DNA from: Flavobacterium sp. | GTDB lineage: Bacteria > Bacteroidota > Bacteroidia > Flavobacteriales > Flavobacteriaceae | Length of the DNA: 58,044 nt | Direction: 5' to 3' | Assembly: GCF_024710485.1 (NCBI RefSeq) | Contig: NZ_JANJUQ010000026.1 | Coordinates: 1-58,044 of the forward strand | Shown: piece after piece, positions 33,564 to 42,830 of the stretch | Numbering within the stretch: the stretch's first letter is position 1 | Layout: every line of letters starts with the position of its first letter | Notes under the pieces: generated by a model | What the model saw: the letters and a program-made list of their open reading frames with translations, nothing else | Told to the model about the DNA's origin: nothing | The model's database searches: none | Position numbers and translations under genes: made by a program

Positions 33564-34491
33564 ATGGTTGTAATTTAGAAGCTAAGAGATATATTACTGC
33601 CATTCGAACGGCCACACCGTTTTCAACTTGGTCCAGTATTACGGATTGTTGCGAATCGGCCACATCGGACGTGATTTCTACCCCGCGGTTAATCGGTCCG
33701 GGATGCATGATAACGATTTCTTTGTTGAGCGAATCCAACAAGGCTTTGTCCACCCCGTATTGCTGGGCGTATTCTCGCGTCGATGGGAAATAATTCACGT
33801 CCATGCGTTCGTTTTGCACGCGCAACATATTCGCCACATCGCACCATTCTAAAGCCTTGCGCAAATTAGGTTCTACAATCACGCCTAAGCTTTCAATGTA
33901 TTTCGGAATTAAGGTTTTCGGGCCGCAGACTTTCACTTCGGCACCTTGCATTTGCAAAGCATAAATATTGGATAAAGCCACTCTCGAGTGCAAAATATCA
34001 CCTACAATCACCACCTTCTTCCCGCCTACTTCGCCCAAGCGTTCCCGGATGGAATAACTGTCGAGTAAGCCTTGCGTTGGGTGTTCGTGCGCGCCATCGC
34101 CGGCATTGATGATACTGGCTTTTACGTTCTGCGACAAGAAATAAGCCGCACCCGGATGGGCATGACGCATCACCACCATATCCACTTTCATCGACAAGAT
34201 GTTGTTCACGGTATCGATTAGCGTTTCGCCTTTTTTAACCGAAGATTGCGCCGCCGAAAAACTAATCACATCGGCCGACAAGCGCTTCTGCGCCAACTCG
34301 AAGGAAAGTTTGGTACGCGTACTGTTTTCGAAAAAGATATTGGCAATGGTAATATCGCGCAAAGAAGGCACTTTTTTAATCGGGCGGTTAATCACTTCTT
34401 TAAAATGATCAGCCGTTTCAAAAATCAAATCGATGTCTTGCTTTTGCAGGTATTTTATGCCCAGTAAATGGTTGACGGTTAGTTCAGACAT
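33562..34491 (-). CDS. pyrB: Aspartate carbamoyltransferase catalytic subunit
   Basis: Joins carbamoyl phosphate and aspartate in the second step of pyrimidine synthesis. 309 residues, the usual length. Carbamoyl-phosphate motif FFENSTRTKLSFELA, then MRHAHPGAA, the HPTQGLLDSY block and the aspartate-binding region near IMHPGPINRGVEI. No regulatory subunit gene pyrI is adjacent. It follows pyrR on the same strand by 106 bases that hold a heptamer repeat; an operon pyrR-pyrB is likely. Confidence 0.97.
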   Translation of the reverse strand: MSELTVNHLLGIKYLQKQDIDLIFETADHFKEVINRPIKKVPSLRDITIANIFFENSTRTKLSFELAQKRLSADVISFSAAQSSVKKGETLIDTVNNILSMKVDMVVMRHAHPGAAYFLSQNVKASIINAGDGAHEHPTQGLLDSYSIRERLGEVGGKKVVIVGDILHSRVALSNIYALQMQGAEVKVCGPKTLIPKYIESLGVIVEPNLRKALEWCDVANMLRVQNERMDVNYFPSTREYAQQYGVDKALLDSLNKEIVIMHPGPINRGVEITSDVADSQQSVILDQVENGVAVRMAVIYLLASKLQP

Positions 34492-34530
34492 TTTGATATA
34501 TAGTGTTGTGTTGTATGTTTATATTAAATG

Positions 34531-34567
34531 TTTCGGGTTTCGGGTTTCGGGTTTCAGGTTTCGGGTT
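34531..34567. repeat. G-rich heptamer tandem repeat (5 units) between pyrR and pyrB
   Basis: Five 7-base units TTTCGGG (the fourth is TTTCAGG) in a row on the plus strand, with a partial sixth. The G-rich strand is the non-template strand of neither neighbour, since both genes are on the minus strand. Confidence 0.9.
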
Positions 34568-34597
34568 AGAGAACTCGTAACTTTAAACTCATAACCT

Positions 34598-35131
34598 TCA
34601 AACCAAGTAAACCGCATCTTCTCCATCCTTTTCACTCCAGCAGACTTTTACTTTTTCATCTTGGATGGCGTCTACTTGGCGACCGCGGTAATCAGGTTGT
34701 ATGGGCAAATGACGGCTGAATCGGCGGTCAATGAGTACCAACAATTCTACTTCTGAAGGTCTTCCGAAAGATTGCACCGCAGTTAAAGCCGCATTAATAC
34801 TTCTACCGGTAAACAAAACATCGTCGATAAAAACGACTTTTTTGTCTTCGACTAAAAAATCAATTTGGGTTTTGTTGGCTTCCAAAGTCTTTTCTCCACG
34901 GCGAAAATCATCTCGGAAAAAGGTTATGTCAAGAAAGCCCAATTGGATGTTGGCTATATTGTAATCATTGGCTAAAATATGCTGAATGCGTTTGGCCAAA
35001 TAAGCACCGCGTGGCTGTATGCCTATCAAAACGGTATTGGAAAAATCGAGGTGGTTTTCGATTAACTGACAAGCCAAACGATGGAGTATGATATTGACTT
35101 CTTTGGAAGTGAGCAATACTTTTTGACTCAT
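34598..35131 (-). CDS. pyrR: Bifunctional pyr operon regulator / uracil phosphoribosyltransferase
   Basis: 177 residues of the PRT type I fold. The PRPP loop is VVFIDDVLFTGRSINAAL, preceded by LIGIQPRGAYLAKRI, and the C-terminal half has LVLIDRRFSRHLPIQPDYRG. In Firmicutes PyrR binds pyr mRNA and causes attenuation; in Bacteroidota regulation of that kind is not established and I see no anti-antiterminator in the 106-base gap to pyrB. A TTG-N20-TACTTTTA promoter lies upstream. The gene is flanked by two related heptamer repeats. Confidence 0.95.
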   Translation of the reverse strand: MSQKVLLTSKEVNIILHRLACQLIENHLDFSNTVLIGIQPRGAYLAKRIQHILANDYNIANIQLGFLDITFFRDDFRRGEKTLEANKTQIDFLVEDKKVVFIDDVLFTGRSINAALTAVQSFGRPSEVELLVLIDRRFSRHLPIQPDYRGRQVDAIQDEKVKVCWSEKDGEDAVYLV

Positions 35132-35150
35132 GGTAGTGTTGTTTGGAGTG

Positions 35151-35181
35151 TAAAAGTAGCGTTTTTTATTTAGCGAGTCAA
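35151..35181 (-). promoter_or_regulatory. Promoter of pyrR
   Basis: On the minus strand TTG (35181-35179), 20 bases, then TACTTTTA (35158-35151; last base off TAnnTTTG), 20 bases before the pyrR start. Confidence 0.55.
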
Positions 35182-35189
35182 ATTTGTTT

Positions 35190-35224
35190 GGGTTTCGGGT
35201 TGCGGGTTTCGGGTTGCGGGTTTA
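35190..35224. repeat. G-rich heptamer repeat upstream of pyrR
   Basis: Five 7-base units GGGTTTC, GGGTTGC, GGGTTTC, GGGTTGC, GGGTTTA, that is, an alternating 14-base period. Five GGG runs separated by four bases fit a G-quadruplex-forming pattern on the plus strand. Confidence 0.9.
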
Positions 35225-35232
35225 AATAAGTT

Positions 35233-35318
35233 ACACAGAGCTACACAGAGATTGTGGAGATGCACAGAGAAAAGAGGTTCAGATATTCAGAAGACCGACA
35301 ACTTTGTGCGCTTTGTGC
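35233..35318. repeat. Short intergenic repeats (CACAGAG and CTTTGTGC)
   Basis: CACAGAG occurs three times (35234-35240, 35244-35250, 35263-35269) and CTTTGTGC twice (35302-35309, 35311-35318). No open frame covers this stretch. Similar strings are scattered between genes in other Bacteroidota genomes, to my memory. Confidence 0.6.
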
Positions 35319-35344
35319 CCCTCGTGGTTAATCATAAATTCATT

Positions 35345-35352
35345 TATATTTG
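35345..35352 (+). promoter_or_regulatory. -7 promoter element of the VOC gene
   Basis: TATATTTG matches TAnnTTTG exactly, 23 bases before ATG 35376. It excludes the longer frame that begins at 35304. Confidence 0.65.
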
Positions 35353-35375
35353 TCACACAACAACCTCAGAACACC

Positions 35376-35771
35376 ATGAAACACATCCAACTCACCGAAA
35401 CCATCCTTTATGTCGAAAACCAAGACGTGAGTACCGCTTTCTACGAAAAACTGTTTCGTCAAAAAGCCGATCTGAACGTACCCGGCATGACCGAGTTTAA
35501 AGTGTCTGACAGTTGCAAAATTGGATTAATGCCCAATAACGGCATCGCTAAAATATTAAAAGACAAAACCCCGCATCCGCAAACCGGTACCGGAATCCCG
35601 AGATGTGAATTGTATTTTTATGTAGAAAATATTACCCTCGAATTTGAAAACGCTACCACCGCCGGCGCCCAACTCATAAGCCCCATAACCAACCAAGATT
35701 GGGGAGACAAAGTTTGCTATTTCGCCGACCCAGACGGACATATTATTGCGTTTGCGGAAAAGATGGAATAA
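35376..35771 (+). CDS. VOC-superfamily (glyoxalase-like) protein
   Basis: 131 residues from the ATG after the promoter. Two beta-alpha-beta-beta-beta modules of the vicinal oxygen chelate fold: TILYVENQDVSTAFYEKLF in the first and ELYFYVENITLEFENA then VCYFADPDGHIIAFAE in the second. Few of the canonical metal histidines and glutamates are present, and the closing GHIIAFAE keeps the last glutamate. It could be a dioxygenase, lyase or a resistance-type binding protein. The reaction is not predictable. Confidence 0.85.
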   Translation: MKHIQLTETILYVENQDVSTAFYEKLFRQKADLNVPGMTEFKVSDSCKIGLMPNNGIAKILKDKTPHPQTGTGIPRCELYFYVENITLEFENATTAGAQLISPITNQDWGDKVCYFADPDGHIIAFAEKME

Positions 35772-35794
35772 GTAGTGATTAGTAGTTAAACCCA

Positions 35795-35822
35795 GCTACC
35801 GCGCGAATCCTTTCGCGTGGTT
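35795..35822 (+). repeat. REP-like hairpin, left copy
   Basis: 28 bases starting GCTACCGCGCGAATCC. Internally ACCGCGCGAA pairs with TTCGCGTGGT (one G-T pair) around a TCCT loop. Confidence 0.85.
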
Positions 35823-35866
35823 CTTGCTTAAAAGTAGTCCTTAACCTACTTATACAAAACTTTTAT

Positions 35867-35874
35867 TAGCTTTG
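35867..35874 (+). promoter_or_regulatory. -7 promoter element of the RAYT gene
   Basis: TAGCTTTG matches TAnnTTTG exactly, 14 bases before the transposase start at 35889. Confidence 0.65.
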
Positions 35875-35888
35875 GTAAAAAGAATAGT

Positions 35889-36455
35889 ATGAGCAGGAAT
35901 TACAAGTTTCACAATCCAGAGGGATTGCATTTTGTTAGTTTTGCCGTTGTTGGCTGGTTAGATGTATTTACCAGAAATGAATACAAAGATTTACTTTTAG
36001 AAAGCTTAGCATTTTGTCAAAAAAGTAAAGGCATGGAAATACATGCATGGTGTATAATGACCAATCATGTACATTTAATTTTTAGAAGTACTGATAAGCA
36101 AAAGCCTGAATTATTATTAGGCGATTTTAAAAGATTTACAAGCAGAAGTATAGTAAAAGCCATCCAAGAAAATCCAAAAGAAAGCAGAAAGGAATTTTTG
36201 CTGGACTATTTTAAAAAAGAAGCCGCAAAGAGTTCAAATACTACTAATTTTCAATTGTGGCGACATGACAACAAACCAATAGAATTGTGGAGTAATGCGG
36301 TCATTCAGCAAAAAATAGATTATATTCATAACAACCCGGTTGAAGAAGGTATTGTATTTAGACCGGAAGATTATAAATACAGTAGTGCACCGGATTATGC
36401 CGGAGAAAAAGGGTTGTTGGATGGGGTTTATGTTTTTAGGTATTTTAAGTTGTAG
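35889..36455 (+). CDS. REP-associated tyrosine transposase (RAYT, Y1/IS200-like)
   Basis: 188 residues of the Y1 transposase fold. The HUH-type metal histidines are H60 and H62 in CIMTNHVHLIF. A tyrosine in IDYIHNNPVEEGIV (Y145) lies in the conserved C-terminal block; Y107 is another candidate for the nucleophile. GDFKRFTSRSI matches the middle helix of RAYTs. These single-copy relatives of IS200 transposases act on REP hairpins, and the flanking inverted repeats here fit that. The gene is intact and has its own promoter. Confidence 0.9.
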   Translation: MSRNYKFHNPEGLHFVSFAVVGWLDVFTRNEYKDLLLESLAFCQKSKGMEIHAWCIMTNHVHLIFRSTDKQKPELLLGDFKRFTSRSIVKAIQENPKESRKEFLLDYFKKEAAKSSNTTNFQLWRHDNKPIELWSNAVIQQKIDYIHNNPVEEGIVFRPEDYKYSSAPDYAGEKGLLDGVYVFRYFKL

Positions 36456-36462
36456 CAGTATT

Positions 36463-36490
36463 AACCACGCGAAAGGATTCGCGCGGTAGC
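36463..36490 (-). repeat. REP-like hairpin, right copy (inverted)
   Basis: Exact reverse complement of 35795-35822, beginning 7 bases after the transposase stop codon. Confidence 0.85.
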
Positions 36491-36639
36491 AGTGGACGGT
36501 ACAGGATAAGACTATGGCGGTACAATTGAACAAACTCTCGGCTTATGTGCCACATTTGAAGTTTGTGGTGGATAGCAATGCTCCTTTGTTAACGATAAAG
36601 CCGGGGTTGAAAGGCCGAAGGGTATGGAAGGAAAGGTGA
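36490..36639 (+). pseudogene. Possible gene remnant beside the RAYT element
   Basis: An open frame runs from the edge of the right REP copy to TGA 36637-36639. It contains an ATG at 36514 followed by 40 residues (MAVQLNKLSAYVPHLKFV, then KPGLKGRRVWKER) that look protein-like. There is no promoter, and the upstream end is cut by the repeat. It may be the 3' end of a gene disrupted by the element. I cannot name the protein. The rest of the 36456-36776 gap holds a REP copy, an AT-rich spacer and a terminator. Confidence 0.35.
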
Positions 36640-36694
36640 TTGAATGAGAATTAGGAATTAGGACCCGAGGTATAGATGAACTGTATGAAGCCCC

Positions 36695-36722
36695 GCTACA
36701 GCACGAATCCCTTCGCGTGCTT
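36695..36722 (+). repeat. REP-like hairpin, third diverged copy
   Basis: 28 bases in the orientation of the left copy with four differences. The stem is kept as AGCACG with CGTGCT, so several changes are compensatory. Confidence 0.75.
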
Positions 36723-36750
36723 CACAAAAATCAACTCAATTTTACCCACA

Positions 36751-36776
36751 AAAAAACCGCCCACCGGCGGTTTTTT
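36751..36776. terminator. Bidirectional terminator of the ABC-F gene
   Basis: AAAAAACCGCC and GGCGGTTTTTT pair around CACC. It abuts the stop codon of the ABC-F gene on the minus strand. Confidence 0.9.
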
Positions 36777-38504
<1,728 letters not shown>

Positions 38505-38557
38505 TTACATCCTTTACATTTAACTATTGATTAACAGTAAAATCCAAATCATCTGAA

Positions 38558-38565
38558 TATTTTTG
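38558..38565 (+). promoter_or_regulatory. -7 promoter element of the redoxin-like gene
   Basis: TATTTTTG matches TAnnTTTG exactly. The in-frame TTG at 38563 lies inside the box and is not a start; ATG 38584 is. Confidence 0.65.
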
Positions 38566-38583
38566 TTCATTACATTCATTCCA

Positions 38584-39993
38584 ATGCATACCTACAGTCA
38601 ATTCAAAGTTTTTACTTTTCTTGTCCCGATTCTTGCCCTACTGAGCTCGTGCAAAAACGAATTCAAGAGTAATGATTATGTGGCTTACTTTGGCGGAGAG
38701 ATTGTAAACCCCAACAGTTCCTACGTTCTTTTTTGTAAAGACAATGAAGTAATCGATTCGATTAAGTTAGACAAAAACAACCGCTTTTTTGTACAGTTTG
38801 ATTCTCTAGCACCGGGTTTGTATACCTTTAAGCACGAACCGGAATACCAATATGTTTATTTTGATAAAAACGACAGTTTGATGGTGCGTGTAAACACCCG
38901 TGACTTCGACAATTCGTTGATTTTTTGCGGACGCGGCGATCAAAAGAACAACTTTTTAATAGAGCAATACCTTAAAACCGAAAAAGACAAGAATGCCATT
39001 TTTGGGGCTTTTGATAAAGATATTGACGAGTTTACCAAAACGGTAGATTCCTCTTATCAATTGGCTACGACGTTTTACAACACCAAAAAACAAGAATTGA
39101 ATTGGAGTGACGAATTTGACGTTTATGCCAAAGCTGCGCTTGACTTTCCTTATTATTCCAGAAGAGAGTTGTATCCAACTATTCACAAAATGAGAACCGG
39201 CAACGATGTTTTTGAAAAGATTCCGCAGAATTATTACGACTTCCGAAAAAAGGTAGATTGCAACAATGCCGCACTCTCTGATTTTTCTCCTTTTGTGATG
39301 TATTTGTCGCACATGCTTAACAATATGGGCGCCATTAATTACCACAATCATTACACAGAAGTAGATTTGGCTTTAAAGACCAACATCAACAAAATGAACA
39401 TAGCCGATACGTTAATTAAAAACGAAAAGGTTAAAAATACTATCCTCAACAACATTGCCTTTACTTATTTATTGGAAGATCAGAATATGGTAAACAATCA
39501 AACCTTCTTGGCTACTTATCATAAAATTTCCACCGATAAAAGTCAGAAGAACGAGATTACCAAAATTGGTAACGCTATACAATTGTTAAAGAAATCGAAG
39601 GTACTGCCGAATGTAGTGCTATTAGATACCAACGGAAAAGAAGTCCACTCATCTTCGTTCACCAATAAGAAAACGGTTATTTTCTTCTGGACAGCTAATG
39701 CGGTTTCCCACTTTGAAGCCGTACACAAAAAAGTACTCGATTTTCAGAAAAAACATCCGGACTACCAATTTGTCGGTATAAACTTGAACGATACACAAGC
39801 AGAATGGAAAGGTATTATGTCCAAATATAAGTTTAAAGGCATAACCGAATTGCGTTGCGCCGATTTCGAAGACTTAAAGTCGAAATGGGTAATCACTAAA
39901 ATCCACCGAACTATTATTTTAGACGACAAAGGATTGATTAAGAATGCGTTCACGAATATTTTTGAATTGAACTTTGAAGATGAATTGAGATAG
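38584..39993 (+). CDS. Lipoprotein with TlpA/redoxin-like C-terminal domain lacking CxxC
   Basis: 469 residues from ATG 38584. Lipoprotein signal FTFLVPILALLSSC. Residues ~30-330 resemble the DUF4369-like N-terminal and helical parts of Bacteroidota TlpA proteins (YVAYFGGEIVNPNSSYV, APGLYTFKHEPEYQYVYFDKND). The last ~130 residues have the thioredoxin-like fold (VVLLDTNGKEVHSSSF, KTVIFFWTANAVSHFEAV, YQFVGINLND). The active-site CxxC is replaced by ANAV, so it cannot catalyse disulfide exchange and may act by binding. Confidence 0.85.
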   Translation: MHTYSQFKVFTFLVPILALLSSCKNEFKSNDYVAYFGGEIVNPNSSYVLFCKDNEVIDSIKLDKNNRFFVQFDSLAPGLYTFKHEPEYQYVYFDKNDSLMVRVNTRDFDNSLIFCGRGDQKNNFLIEQYLKTEKDKNAIFGAFDKDIDEFTKTVDSSYQLATTFYNTKKQELNWSDEFDVYAKAALDFPYYSRRELYPTIHKMRTGNDVFEKIPQNYYDFRKKVDCNNAALSDFSPFVMYLSHMLNNMGAINYHNHYTEVDLALKTNINKMNIADTLIKNEKVKNTILNNIAFTYLLEDQNMVNNQTFLATYHKISTDKSQKNEITKIGNAIQLLKKSKVLPNVVLLDTNGKEVHSSSFTNKKTVIFFWTANAVSHFEAVHKKVLDFQKKHPDYQFVGINLNDTQAEWKGIMSKYKFKGITELRCADFEDLKSKWVITKIHRTIILDDKGLIKNAFTNIFELNFEDELR

Positions 39994-40085
39994 ATTGGTT
40001 AGACTGGTTAGACTTCTTAGATTACTTAGAGAGTTAGACACTCACATTCTAAGCCACTCAGCCACTCAGTTACTAAGTTACTCAG
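39994..40085. repeat. Degenerate short intergenic repeats
   Basis: Near-repeats of GGTTAGACT/TTACTTAGA (40001-40038) and CCACTCAG / TTACTAAGTTACTCAG (40046-40085) fill the gap between the redoxin gene and the terminator. No coding potential. Similar strings recur at 40875-40956 and 51899-51931. Confidence 0.55.
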
Positions 40086-40096
40086 CAACTCCAATA

Positions 40097-40128
40097 AAAA
40101 AACGTCTCGAATAATCGAGACGTTTTTT
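40097..40128. terminator. Bidirectional terminator upstream of the transaldolase stop
   Basis: A 14-bp stem (AAAAAACGTCTCGA with TCGAGACGTTTTTT) around ATAA serves both the redoxin gene and the convergent transaldolase gene. Confidence 0.93.
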
Positions 40129-40157
40129 TTATGATAATAGTTGCTGAAAACTACTCA

Positions 40158-40814
40158 TTACTGATTTCCTTTGGCGTAATCGGCTAAGAACTGCGCCAAA
40201 CCGATATCGGTTAACGGGTGTTTTAATAAGCCTAAGATGGATGACAATGGTCCGGTCATAACATCGGCACCAATTTTAGCACAGTTTACTACGTGCATGG
40301 TGTGACGTACAGAAGCGGCTAAGATTTGTGTTTCAAAACCGTAGTTATCATAAATCTCTCTGATTTCCTGGATTAAGTTCAAACCATCGGTTGAAATATC
40401 ATCTAATCTTCCTAAAAATGGAGAAACGTACGTCGCACCCGCCTTAGCAGCCAATAAGGCTTGTCCGGCTGAGAATACCAACGTTACATTGGTTCTGATG
40501 CCTTTGTCAGAGAAATATTTACAAGCTTTGATACCGTCTTTGGTCATTGGCAATTTTACTACGATTTGCTCGTGTAATTCGGCCAACTCCTCGCCTTCTC
40601 TTACCATACCGTCAAAATCGGTGGCAATTACTTCGGCACTTACATCGCCATCTACAATATTACAAATGTCAACATAATGTTTTAAAATGTTGTTTTTTCC
40701 GGTGATGCCTTCTTTAGCCATCAACGACGGATTGGTAGTAACGCCATCCAAAACACCCAAACCTTGGGCTTCTTTAATCTCGTTTAAGTTGGCTGTGTCG
40801 ATAAAAAATTTCAT
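40158..40814 (-). CDS. tal: Transaldolase of the FSA/TalC (MipB) family
   Basis: 218 residues, a short TIM-barrel aldolase. Schiff-base lysine K87 in QIVVKLPM, preceded by GVTTNPSL and followed by [19 protein letters not shown] and [12 protein letters not shown]. In this family the residue in SAEV (E61) discriminates: E. coli FsaA, a fructose-6-phosphate aldolase, has Gln there and transaldolases have Glu. Glu is therefore consistent with true transaldolase activity of the pentose phosphate pathway. No other pentose-pathway gene is adjacent. Confidence 0.92.
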   Translation of the reverse strand: MKFFIDTANLNEIKEAQGLGVLDGVTTNPSLMAKEGITGKNNILKHYVDICNIVDGDVSAEVIATDFDGMVREGEELAELHEQIVVKLPMTKDGIKACKYFSDKGIRTNVTLVFSAGQALLAAKAGATYVSPFLGRLDDISTDGLNLIQEIREIYDNYGFETQILAASVRHTMHVVNCAKIGADVMTGPLSSILGLLKHPLTDIGLAQFLADYAKGNQ

Positions 40815-40856
40815 AGTGTATTATTTAAAAGAGTTGTGTTTTTAATGATAGTGGTG

Positions 40857-40864
40857 CAAAATTA
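40857..40864 (-). promoter_or_regulatory. -7 promoter element of the transaldolase gene
   Basis: On the minus strand TAATTTTG matches TAnnTTTG exactly, 43 bases before the start at 40814. Confidence 0.6.
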
Positions 40865-40874
40865 CGATTATTTT

Positions 40875-40956
40875 TAAGTTACTGAGTAGCTGAGTGACTA
40901 AGTTTATGAGTTTTTTTTCTCAGCTTCTCAATCACTAAGGCACTCAGCGACTCAAA
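40875..40956. repeat. Degenerate inverted intergenic repeats
   Basis: GTTACTGAGTAGCTGAGTGA-like units on one side of a T run face CTCAATCACTAAGGCACTCA-like units on the other, so the two halves are roughly complementary. It runs up to the end of the SDR gene. Confidence 0.55.
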
Positions 40957-41755
40957 GTTTATAGTGCTTCATCAGCATGCGCTCGTAAACCCTATCCGGT
41001 AAGACTCGTTTTAAAACGATGGAGAATTTTTGCATGAAGGCGCCAACTTTGTAGTGGAGTTTCGGTTGTTGGGTGTTGATGATTTGGTAAATCGCCATGG
41101 CCATTTCGTTGGGATTGCTGCCGCTGTCTACGTGTTCGTTCATTTGTTGTAACGTATTGCCATAAGTTACCTCATAAGCCGAACCCTGAATCACCGGAGC
41201 ATGATAGCGTCCGGAAGCAATGTTGGTGGCAAAATCACCCGGTGCCACATTGACAACGTTGATGCCGAAAGGTTTTACTTCCATACTGATGGCTTCGGTT
41301 ACAATTTCCAAAGCACCTTTAGAGGCCGAATACACGCCGCGGTAAGGCAAACCCATATACCCTGCGATAGAAGTGATGTTGATGATTAAACCTGAATTTT
41401 GTTCGCGCATTTGCGGTAAAACGGCTTTGATGACTTCTATCGGGCCAAAAAAATTGGTTTCGAAATTGTTTTTGATTTCGGCCGTAGGGATTTCTTCTAT
41501 CGGACCGGTAATGCCTACACCGGCATTGTTAATCACCACATCGAGGCGTTTGGACAAAGCAATGACTTTGGCAACCGCTTCTTTGATACTTTCAGTATTG
41601 CGGACGTCTAAGGCAATCAAAGGAAATAACGAATTGGTTATTTTCTCCGGATTTCTACTGGTACCGTACACGGTAAATCCTTTGTGAAATAAAAACTCGC
41701 CTATGGCCTTTCCTATGCCTGAAGAACCACCGGTGATTAAAACTACTTTGCTCAT
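40952..41755 (-). CDS. Short-chain dehydrogenase/reductase
   Basis: 267 residues, classical SDR. Cofactor motif TGGSSGIG at 8-15, structural NNAG, catalytic Ser in ITSIAGYMG and the YSASK Tyr/Lys pair. An Arg after the second strand (YGTSRNPEK) suggests NADPH use. The substrate is unknown; the C-terminal basic hydrophobic tail (FMQKFSIVLKRVLPDRVYE) suggests a membrane-near or lipid substrate, as in related sterol/retinol-type SDRs. That is weak evidence. Confidence 0.9.
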   Translation of the reverse strand: MSKVVLITGGSSGIGKAIGEFLFHKGFTVYGTSRNPEKITNSLFPLIALDVRNTESIKEAVAKVIALSKRLDVVINNAGVGITGPIEEIPTAEIKNNFETNFFGPIEVIKAVLPQMREQNSGLIINITSIAGYMGLPYRGVYSASKGALEIVTEAISMEVKPFGINVVNVAPGDFATNIASGRYHAPVIQGSAYEVTYGNTLQQMNEHVDSGSNPNEMAMAIYQIINTQQPKLHYKVGAFMQKFSIVLKRVLPDRVYERMLMKHYKL

Positions 41756-41804
41756 TAAATATTAGATTTCAGGTATTAGATATGATATATATAGTTGGAT
41801 GCTA

Positions 41805-41812
41805 TAAAGATA
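41805..41812 (-). promoter_or_regulatory. -7 promoter element of the SDR gene
   Basis: On the minus strand TATCTTTA, one base off TAnnTTTG, 49 bases before the SDR start. Confidence 0.4.
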
Positions 41813-41819
41813 AATGCTT

Positions 41820-42818
41820 TTAAATTATTTTGATTCCCAAACCGGGATTTTCGTTTAACTGAATTGTTCCGTTTACAACATGGCTTCCTTTAGCGATGTC
41901 GTTGGCGATTAAATTGGCGCCGTCTAAATCGGCATAGTCGCATAAAGGCGCTAAAACCGCTCCGGCAGAAATGCCTATAGTCGACTCGGTCATGCAACCT
42001 ATCATGATTTTAAATCCTAGCTTTCGGGCTTGTACAATCATATCTAAAGCAGGCGTTAAGCCACCGCATTTGACCAATTTGAGGTTGATGCTTTGATAGT
42101 GCGGTACTAATAAGTGCAAGTCGGCACTCGTTTGACAGTCTTCATCCGCCATCCAATTGGCCAATGCATCGGAACGCAAATTCGAATACTGCTCCGCTCC
42201 TTTCTTCATGGGTTGTTCCAGATAAGTAAAATGCGCTACATCTGGATAATTTTCCAACCAAAGACAATCTTGGACTGTGAAACTTCCGTTAGAATCTAAA
42301 GCTATATTATGATTCGATTCGAAGAGCTTACGGATGTCGTTTTCACTGAAATGATTGCATTTTACTTTGAAATAACGCCAATCTGATTGAGCCATTTTTT
42401 GCAATTGCTTCTCAACGGAATCCACGCTGATAGTAATGGAAGATTCCGGGAGTTGGTTAAAATGGATTTTATTCAGTGTCAAAAAGGATTGTTTTTCGAG
42501 TTTACCAAACAAATCCCAATAAGCACAATCTAAGGCCGAACGCAAAAAACTCGGCAATTCCAGTTGGAGTAAGAAAGCGTAAAACTCGGTCGGATGAACA
42601 ATACTTTGCTTTTCAATCGTCGATTGAAGGCGATTTAAAATGGCTTGAAAGTCGTTTAAGTTGATACCGTAATAGTCTATGGCAGTACATTCGCCAAACC
42701 CTTTTTCGCCGTGACTTTGTAGCGATACAATCAAAGCTTCTCTAAATGTATAATTGCCATACGCAATGGCAAAGGTTTCTTTGAGTTGGAGTTGGACTAT
42801 TTGCCAGTGTAGTATCAT
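41820..42818 (-). CDS. Dipeptide (L-Ala-D/L-Glu) epimerase-like enolase-superfamily enzyme
   Basis: 332 residues of the muconate-lactonising/enolase superfamily. Catalytic and metal residues are visible: K151 and K153 in FKVKCN, D175 (ALDSNG), E201 (YLEQP), a metal aspartate near 225 (MADED) and K247 in NLKLVKCGG. The numbers agree with E. coli YcjG-type L-Ala-D/L-Glu epimerases, which recycle murein peptides. Other dipeptides are possible. I see no separate promoter between the SRP RNA terminator hairpin (12 bases upstream) and the start. Confidence 0.87.
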   Translation of the reverse strand: MILHWQIVQLQLKETFAIAYGNYTFREALIVSLQSHGEKGFGECTAIDYYGINLNDFQAILNRLQSTIEKQSIVHPTEFYAFLLQLELPSFLRSALDCAYWDLFGKLEKQSFLTLNKIHFNQLPESSITISVDSVEKQLQKMAQSDWRYFKVKCNHFSENDIRKLFESNHNIALDSNGSFTVQDCLWLENYPDVAHFTYLEQPMKKGAEQYSNLRSDALANWMADEDCQTSADLHLLVPHYQSINLKLVKCGGLTPALDMIVQARKLGFKIMIGCMTESTIGISAGAVLAPLCDYADLDGANLIANDIAKGSHVVNGTIQLNENPGLGIKII

Positions 42819-42830
42819 GGTTGTAAAAAT

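Larger units (their letters stand above)
35795..36490 (+). mobile_element. RAYT element bounded by a 28-bp inverted REP-like repeat
   Basis: The 28 bases at 35795-35822 recur as an exact reverse complement at 36463-36490, on either side of a transposase gene with its own promoter. Each repeat is itself a hairpin. A third, diverged copy lies at 36695-36722. This is the structure of a RAYT with associated REP sequences (REPIN-like). No target-site duplication is evident at the outer edges. Confidence 0.8.

Noticed and set aside
34531..35224. Regularly repeated heptamers as a CRISPR array
   Set aside because: Units are seven bases and contiguous with no spacers; there is no cas gene.
35772..35888. 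A target-site duplication around the RAYT element
   Set aside because: The bases outside the two REP copies do not repeat each other.
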